Part shown: piece after piece, positions 58,151-64,000 of the stretch | Layout: every line of letters starts with the position of its first letter | Numbering within the stretch: position 1 is the first letter of the stretch | NCBI RefSeq assembly: GCF_026230105.1 | Contig: NC_079484.1 | Coordinates: 945,805-1,009,804 of the forward strand | Length of the DNA: 64,000 nt | Direction: 5' to 3' | DNA from: Diorhabda sublineata | Lineage: Eukaryota > Arthropoda > Insecta > Coleoptera > Chrysomelidae | Position numbers and translations under genes: made by a program | Notes under the pieces: model-generated | What the model saw: the letters and a program-made list of their open reading frames with translations, nothing else | The model's database searches: none | Told to the model about the DNA's origin: nothing

Positions 58151-58833
58151 CGGTGCGGTTAATATTTGAACCACCCCCGTAAAAAGATGTTTAAATCGAC
58201 TGTACTATATTATTATTTAGTTTTTGATCGTTCATTGTAGTAATTTCAATTTAAAATCATGAAAATATGAAATTACTTCGATGATGGCTTAAAAAAAATC
58301 AAGTTTATTGAACCGACATCGATTTCTAGTCAAAAAATCGACGCTCCATCCACAATATCCTCCGGATTTGGCTACCAGTAATCGATAAATGTTTTTTCAC
58401 CGAATGATTATCGAAAATCGTTAATTATCGATGTACAGAGGTTACAATTTATGTTGTTTCCTGGTTCGTAGTGTATAAAATAACGTCGCGAAATTGGCAC
58501 CACTAAGTCGGCGTGTTCGTGCATGACCTACGACACCAAATTCCATATTTCCATCCACAGTTAAGGACGATGGAACTGGGCTGGACGTACAAGCTTAGCA
58601 ATTCGAAACGATGCGTTCGTTAGAGTTGGGAATCGCGAATTACAACAAATCTCACACTATTGTCGAAGTGTATGTGAAATGAATAGTCGGCGACATACAA
58701 AATTCGAAATTATCAATCGATTGACGTCGATCTACATTATGCGACATCTATAGACTTCGAAGGCAAATATTTTGTTATGATTTTTCATTACGGGAAGTTT
58801 ATCGAAGCGATTATATGCATTGCTGTTGAATTG
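58151..58833. other. Single-copy DNA
   Basis: No gene recognised. The segment 58480-58700 is less AT-rich (CACCACTAAGTCGGCGTGTT) without an identifiable exon. Confidence 0.35.
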
Positions 58834-59815
58834 GCATCTACTTTTGTCAGATTTCGTCCATTAATGATTCATTGAAACCGATTCAGGTCGAATCTCAATA
58901 AATCACGTATTTTCACGTCAACTGGCATCTACTTTTGTCAGATTTCGTCCATTAACAATGTATTGAAACCGTTTATCACTCCTTGTTGATTCATTTGTGT
59001 CAATTGACACTTTTTATTGATTGAAATCGATTATTACTTGTTGTTAATCAAGGTCGATAGTCGCTTCTTGTTGTTTGACGATTTTTGATGTGTATTTACG
59101 TCGATTGAAGTCGAATTCCATCGACTCACGTATTTACACGTTAATTGGCATCTACTTTTGTCAGATTTCGTCCATTAACAATGCATTGAAACCGTTTATC
59201 ATTCCTTGTTGATTCATTAATGTCAATTGACACTTTTTATTGGTTGAAATCGATTATTACTTGTTGTTAATCAAGGTCGATAGTTGCTTCTTGTTGTTTG
59301 ACGATTTTTGATGTGTATTTACGTCGATTGAAGTCGAATTCCATCGACTCACGTATTTACACGTTAATTGGCATCTACTTTTGTCAGTTTTCGTCTATTA
59401 ACAATTCATTGAAACGGATTAAGGTGGAATCACAATAAATCACGTATTTTCACGTCAACTGGCATCTACTTTTGTCAGATTTCGTCCATTAACAATGCAT
59501 TGAAACCGTTTATCATTCCTTGTTGATTCATTAATGTCAATTGACACTTTTTATCGATTGAAATCGATTTTTACTTGTTGTTAATCAACGTCGATCGTCG
59601 CTTCTTGTTGTTTGACGATTTTTGATGTGTATTTACGTCGATTGAAGTCGAATTCCATCGACTCACGTATTTACACGTTAATTGGCATCTACTTTTGTCA
59701 GATTTCGTCTATTAACAATTCATTGAAACGGATTAAGGTGGAATCACAATAAATCACGTATTTTCACGTCAACTGGCATCTACTTTTGTCAGATTTCGTC
59801 CATTAACAATCATAA
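58834..59815. repeat. Complex tandem repeat of 90-bp and 223-bp units
   Basis: GGCATCTACTTTTGTCAG recurs at about 58834, 58924, 59149, 59371, 59461, 59684 and 59774. The spacing alternates between about 90 bp (units with CACAATAAATCACGTATTTT) and about 223 bp (units with CCTTGTTGATTCATTAATGT and GATTTTTGATGTGTATTTAC). A composite of 90+223 bp recurs, with one extra 223-bp unit in the first half. Copies are highly similar. Confidence 0.88.
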
Positions 59816-61125
59816 GATTCATAAAAAGTTATCCAACGCAGTTTTTCCTTTTTTTGATTACCATTTTTGCACACCAATCAACAATTTAGTCAGTCAATTT
59901 CTAACTATCAGTGCCATCTATTGTCAAATCGTAAAAATCAACCTTTTCATACACCGGGTGATAGTTTATAACAAAAACTATGATACTGAATCCATTTTAT
60001 CATGAATTTTGTGAACCGGGTGCTAATTTCATATAGATACCAAGACTTCCACTTCCTGTCTACTCAATCAACCACATTTATTCCTTCGTAACAACTTTTC
60101 AATATTTTTTCCGTGAACTTTTTATAAAAAAAACTTTTTTTCATCTACTACAGATACCAGAAAATACTTATGGCCACTAGAGAAATTGATTTGCGGTATA
60201 CAAGAAAGCGAAATGAAAAATTGGAATTTTTTGTTACTAAAATTCCACATTCCGGTGAATAACTTTTGGTTTTATCCGTTCGTACACATTTTTATCACGA
60301 TAATATCGTATTATACGAGGTTTAAAATTATTAAAATTCGATATTTACATAGTTACGTCCACGAAACTCCCATCGCACTAATCAAAAACGTGCAATTCAA
60401 GTCAATTAACAATCACGCCATAACAAAAACAAATTAGACATATAAATGAGGTACCGAGCCGGTTGTTTATGTTATAATTAAAGCCAATACAACCAACTAT
60501 GACGTCACATATCATTAATAAGATTTTAGTGGACACATTGTATATGTTATATAAATTATATTCGACCGTTACACTCGATTAGTTTCTTTGTTATCTCGTC
60601 TTAGTGATATCGTACACGGAAATCTCCCGTCGACCCAATATTGATTTTTTTTTCTAATTTCTGTTTTCCATATTAGACTATCTCGGTTAAAAATCGATTG
60701 GATTTTTTTTTAAACCTGTCAAAATATTCGCCGATCATTATTAACAACTCATTAACGTGATTCAACGTTTTATACAATGCGGCGTCCATATACACGAAAT
60801 AAATCATCATTTACACCCTTTTAAATGAGAAAAGGGGTAGTTGTGGCTAAGGGATTGTAACCCCCCCTTCAAAAATATTTTTTTTTCCTATTCGGCCCAA
60901 TTATAATCAATATTCAAGACGTGAAACCTCTCGCACTGCGAATTGTCGATTTTGGGGTCAGTCGGCGTTGTGTTACAGCAGCGTAATAGTAAAATCGATC
61001 CGACAATTATTGTGGGTGATGTTCAAACCGCGTTTTAACGATGAATTACCAAAAAATATCCCGTTTTAAGTGATTGTTTCGAATAAAACGTTTTTTTTTT
61101 CTTTTAATAATGGTAAATTCGGAAC
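59816..61125. other. Single-copy DNA with promoter-like motifs
   Basis: No gene identified. The open frame 60186-60437 is AT-rich and unconvincing. 60480-60660 contains promoter-like motifs (see separate entry). Confidence 0.4.
60500..60557 (+). promoter_or_regulatory. Possible promoter: CRE and TATA box
   Basis: A perfect palindromic cAMP-response element TGACGTCA at 60500-60507 lies 40 bp upstream of TATATAAATT (60548-60557). In an AT-rich genome the TATA match alone means little; the CRE is the less likely chance match. No first exon could be defined downstream, so the target is unknown. Confidence 0.2.
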
Positions 61126-61159
61126 CGATTGAAAAACGTGAACTACGACGAAAGTAGCA

Positions 61160-61440
61160 TCTTCCACGTCATTGAATATCAAGTTCACGAAGTTTGCGGA
61201 ATTTACCGTTTTACGTCGAACCGAAATTATCAGTATCGACCGTACAATACGTTTTACCGAAAACTGGGTCGCATTAATATCGGTAATGATATTAATTTGA
61301 AAGGCAAGACGAATTTATGTAACGCGCTTCGCCGATGATGGTCAAAACCATCTCGAAACGTGTCCTGAATCGGTTGAACTGCCGAGGGGATCGGGAAATG
61401 CGTCAAAACGAAATCGAGATCAAAATATTAATCAAATAGT
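61160..61440 (+). pseudogene. Possible LINE reverse transcriptase remnant
   Basis: One frame reads GRINIGNDINLKGKTNLCNA up to 61320; shifting by one base gives RFADDGQNHLETCPESVELP and on to a stop near 61458. The FADD box preceded by a 'GKxx...NxLRFADD' pattern is typical of RTE-like LINE reverse transcriptases (palm motif with the two catalytic Asp). The frame shift within the motif region means it would be broken. Only a short stretch matches, so this may be chance. Confidence 0.3.
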
Positions 61441-61550
61441 GAGAGAAGCAACGAAATAAAAAAAGGTGGGGATGAGATTTACTCATTTCATCGTCTTATT
61501 CATCATCAAGTATCTCGATTTCTTCATCTTCATCTTCTGGTTGGAGTTTC

Positions 61551-61920
61551 ATGTTCTTTTTTATTCAAATCTATTCTACCTACTCATTTCTTCTTATTTT
61601 ATTGTTTTTGTGCAGTTCCAGAGGTGCCAGGTTGGAATTTCAACCAGTTTTCAAAGAATCCAACCCTTATACCACCAACAAACAGATTTAACTCAATTCC
61701 AGCAACTGGGGATTCAGTTGGGGGCTGCAACCATCCCGGATTGTCATAGATAAATCCCAGTCTTTTGGAATAGATCAGATTTTCTTGTTTGGTTATATTT
61801 TAGAAAGATTATAGATTTAGTTTTTTCATTTGTTAGACTATAAGTTCCTTTTTACTCAAATCTATTCCACCTACTCGTTTATTATTGTTTTTCTGCAGTT
61901 CTAGAGGTATCTAGAGTTTC
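61551..61920. repeat. Direct duplication of about 295 bp spacing
   Basis: ATTCAAATCTATTCTACCTA at about 61562 and ACTCAAATCTATTCCACCTA at about 61855 head two similar stretches, each followed by T-rich sequence and TGCAG/TTCCAGAGG or TGCAG/TTCTAGAGG. The second copy is more decayed. Confidence 0.6.
61616..61749 (+). CDS. Possible terminal exon (weak)
   Basis: After a good acceptor (TTATTGTTTTTGTGCAG at 61615), one frame is open for 43 codons to TAG at 61747-61749: PEVPGWNFNQFSKNPTLI, then PPTNRFNSIPATGDSVGG and CNHPGLS. The composition (Pro, Asn, Gly, no AT-rich homopolymers) looks like protein. No partner exon was found upstream, the family is not recognised, and there is no AATAAA nearby. 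It may belong to an unrecognised transposon, because the acceptor region is duplicated at 61855. Confidence 0.25.
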
Positions 61921-61926
61921 TAGAGA

Positions 61927-64000
61927 TGTATTTGACTGTACTATGTATTACTTAACCTAATTATACGATTTCTGATAACGAAAAATTATTTATTATGAAA
62001 TAATTTCGTGTAAAAATCATTATGACAGTTATTTAAACGATTTTTTGGTATCAGAAGCTCAGAAATCGTATAAAATCAAAGTAATGCAATTAATAATAAC
62101 TTTCGAGACATCCCGTATAGTTATATTACAATTTTCGAAGTAAAATTTCTTAAAAACATCGCAGTCACTAATTCGAATATTCGAAACACACTGTATATAA
62201 AAAAATATGAAAATTTCTACGAATTTGACTGTACTATATATAACTTAACGTAATTATACGATTTCTGATAACGAAAAATTATTTATTATGAAATAATTTC
62301 GTGTAAAAATCATTATGACAGTTATTTAAACGATTGTTTGGTATCAGAAGCTCAGAAATCGTATAAAATCGAAGTAATGCAATTAAAAATAACTTTCGAG
62401 ACATCCTGTATAGTTATATTACAATTTTCGAAGTAAAATTTCTTAAAAACATCGCAGTCACTAATTCGAATATTCGAAACACACTGTATATAAAAAAATA
62501 GGGAAATTTGTACGAATTTGACTGTACTATATATTACTTAACGTAATTATACGATTTGTGATAAAGAAAAATTATTTATTATGAAATAATTTCGTGTAAA
62601 AATCATTATGACAGTTATTTAAATGATTTTTTGGTATCAGAAGCTCAGAAATCGTATACAATCAAAGTAATGCAATTAATAATAACTTTCGAGACATCCT
62701 GTATAGTTATATTACAATTTTCGAAGTAAAATTTCTTAAAAACATCGCAGTCACTAATTCGAATATTCGAAACACACTGTATATAAAAAAATATGAAAAT
62801 TTCTACGAATTTGACTGTACTATATATAACTTAACGTAATTATACGATTTCTGATAACGAAAAATTATTTATTATGAAATAATTTCGTGTAAAAATCATT
62901 ATGACAGTTATTTAAACGATTTTTTGGTATCAGAAGCTCAGAAATCGTATAAAATCAGAGTAATGCAATTAATAATAACTTTCGAGACATCTTGTATAGT
63001 TATATTACAATTTTCGAAGTAAAATTTCTTAAAAACATCGCAGTCACTAATTCGAATATTCGAAACACACTGTATATAAAAAAATAGGGAAATTTGTACG
63101 AATTTGACTGTACTATATATTACTTAACGTAATTATACGATTTCTGATAACGAAAAATTATTTATTATGAAATAATTTCGTGTAAAAATCATTATGACAG
63201 TTATTTAAACGATTTTTTGGTATCAGAAGCTCAGAAATCGTATACAATCGAAGTAATGCAATTAATAATAACTTTCGAGACATCCTGTATAGTTATATTA
63301 CAATTTTCGAAGTGAAATTTCTTAAAAACATCGCAGTCACTAATTCGAATATTCGAAACACACTGTATATAAAAAAATAGGGAAATTTGTACGAATTTGA
63401 CTGTACTATATATTACTTAACGTAATTATACGATTTGTGATAACGAAAAATTATTTATTATGAAATAATTTCGTGTAAAAATCATTATGACAGTTATTTA
63501 AACGATTTTTTGGTATCAGAAGCTCAGAAATCGTATACAATCGAAGTAATGCAATTAATAATAACTTTCGAGACATCTTGTATAGTTATATTACAATTTC
63601 CGAAGTGAAATTTCTTAAAAACATCGCAGTCACTAATTCGAATATTCGAAACACACTGTATATAAAAAAATAGGGAAATTTGTACGAATTTGACTGTACT
63701 ATATATTACTTAACGTAATTATACGATTTGTGATAACGAAAAATTATTTATTATGAAATAATTTCGTGTAAAAATCATTATGACAGTTATTTAAACGATT
63801 TTTTGGTATCAGAAGCTCAGAAATCGTATAAAATCAAAGTAATGCAATTAATAATAACTTTCGAGACATCCTGTATAGTTATATTACAATTTTCGAAGTA
63901 AAATTTCTTAAAAATATCGCAGTCACTAATTCGAATATTCGAAACACACTGTATATAAAAAAATAGGGAAATTTGTACGAATTTGACTGTACTATATATT
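61927..64000. repeat. 293-bp satellite, 7 copies, continuing beyond window
   Basis: GACTGTACTA falls at 61934, 62227, 62520, 62813, 63106, 63399, 63692 and 63985, each step exactly 293 bp. Units contain AACGAAAAATTATTTATTAT, GGTATCAGAAGCTCAGAAAT and TTCGAATATTCGAAACACAC. Inside each unit ATACGATTTCTGA and TCAGAAATCGTAT form an inverted pair about 110 bp apart. Variants such as ATATGAAAATTTC and ATAGGGAAATTTG mark different monomers. The array runs off the right edge. Confidence 0.94.

Noticed and set aside
60186..60437. 83-codon plus-strand frame
   Set aside because: Hydrophobic and AT-driven, starts at a non-ATG codon, with no splice or homology support.

Overview
The window looks like nuclear DNA of an insect, possibly a beetle (taxon inferred only from style). 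It has phase-consistent GT-AG introns, AT-rich intergenic DNA, several mariner-type transposon families and many long tandem arrays. There are no bacterial operons, no rRNA or tRNA genes and no CRISPR.

One real gene is well supported: the 3' part of an androglobin (ADGB) gene on the + strand. Nine exons between 2360 and 17753 join with matching phases into 703 codons plus a TAA stop. They carry an IQ calmodulin-binding motif and the conserved post-globin region of androglobin. The 5' part (calpain-like domain, probably more of the globin part) lies left of the window. The exons look intact although most of the larger introns are filled with repeats: a 121-bp satellite upstream, a 306-bp array, mariner pieces, a tripled 832-bp foldback unit inside a TIR-bounded element, and a 164-bp array.

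Downstream of the gene (17.9-64 kb) nearly everything is repeat: a 91-bp satellite (about 84 copies) with a second array in opposite orientation; a mariner deletion derivative; a 20-bp minisatellite in three blocks, two of them inside a mariner relic; 173-bp and 841-bp arrays; a 160-bp array (36 copies); a 192-bp array (about 31 copies); a 190-bp array; a complex 90/223-bp repeat; and a 293-bp array leaving the window on the right.

The most striking theme is that at least three of these satellites are made of pieces of mariner-like transposase genes. The 306-bp unit encodes, on the minus strand, the central catalytic core; the 160-bp unit is the C-terminal tail of the same family; the 192-bp unit carries the third catalytic-Asp motif of another copy. 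Each array sits next to, or starts inside, a single-copy relic, so the seed can be seen in place. The 832-bp array likewise looks like a foldback element whose core was tripled between its own terminal repeats. The window therefore resembles a set of snapshots of satellites being born from DNA transposons. Other possible genes (55632, 39419, 61616, an RT relic near 61.2-61.4 kb) are weak.
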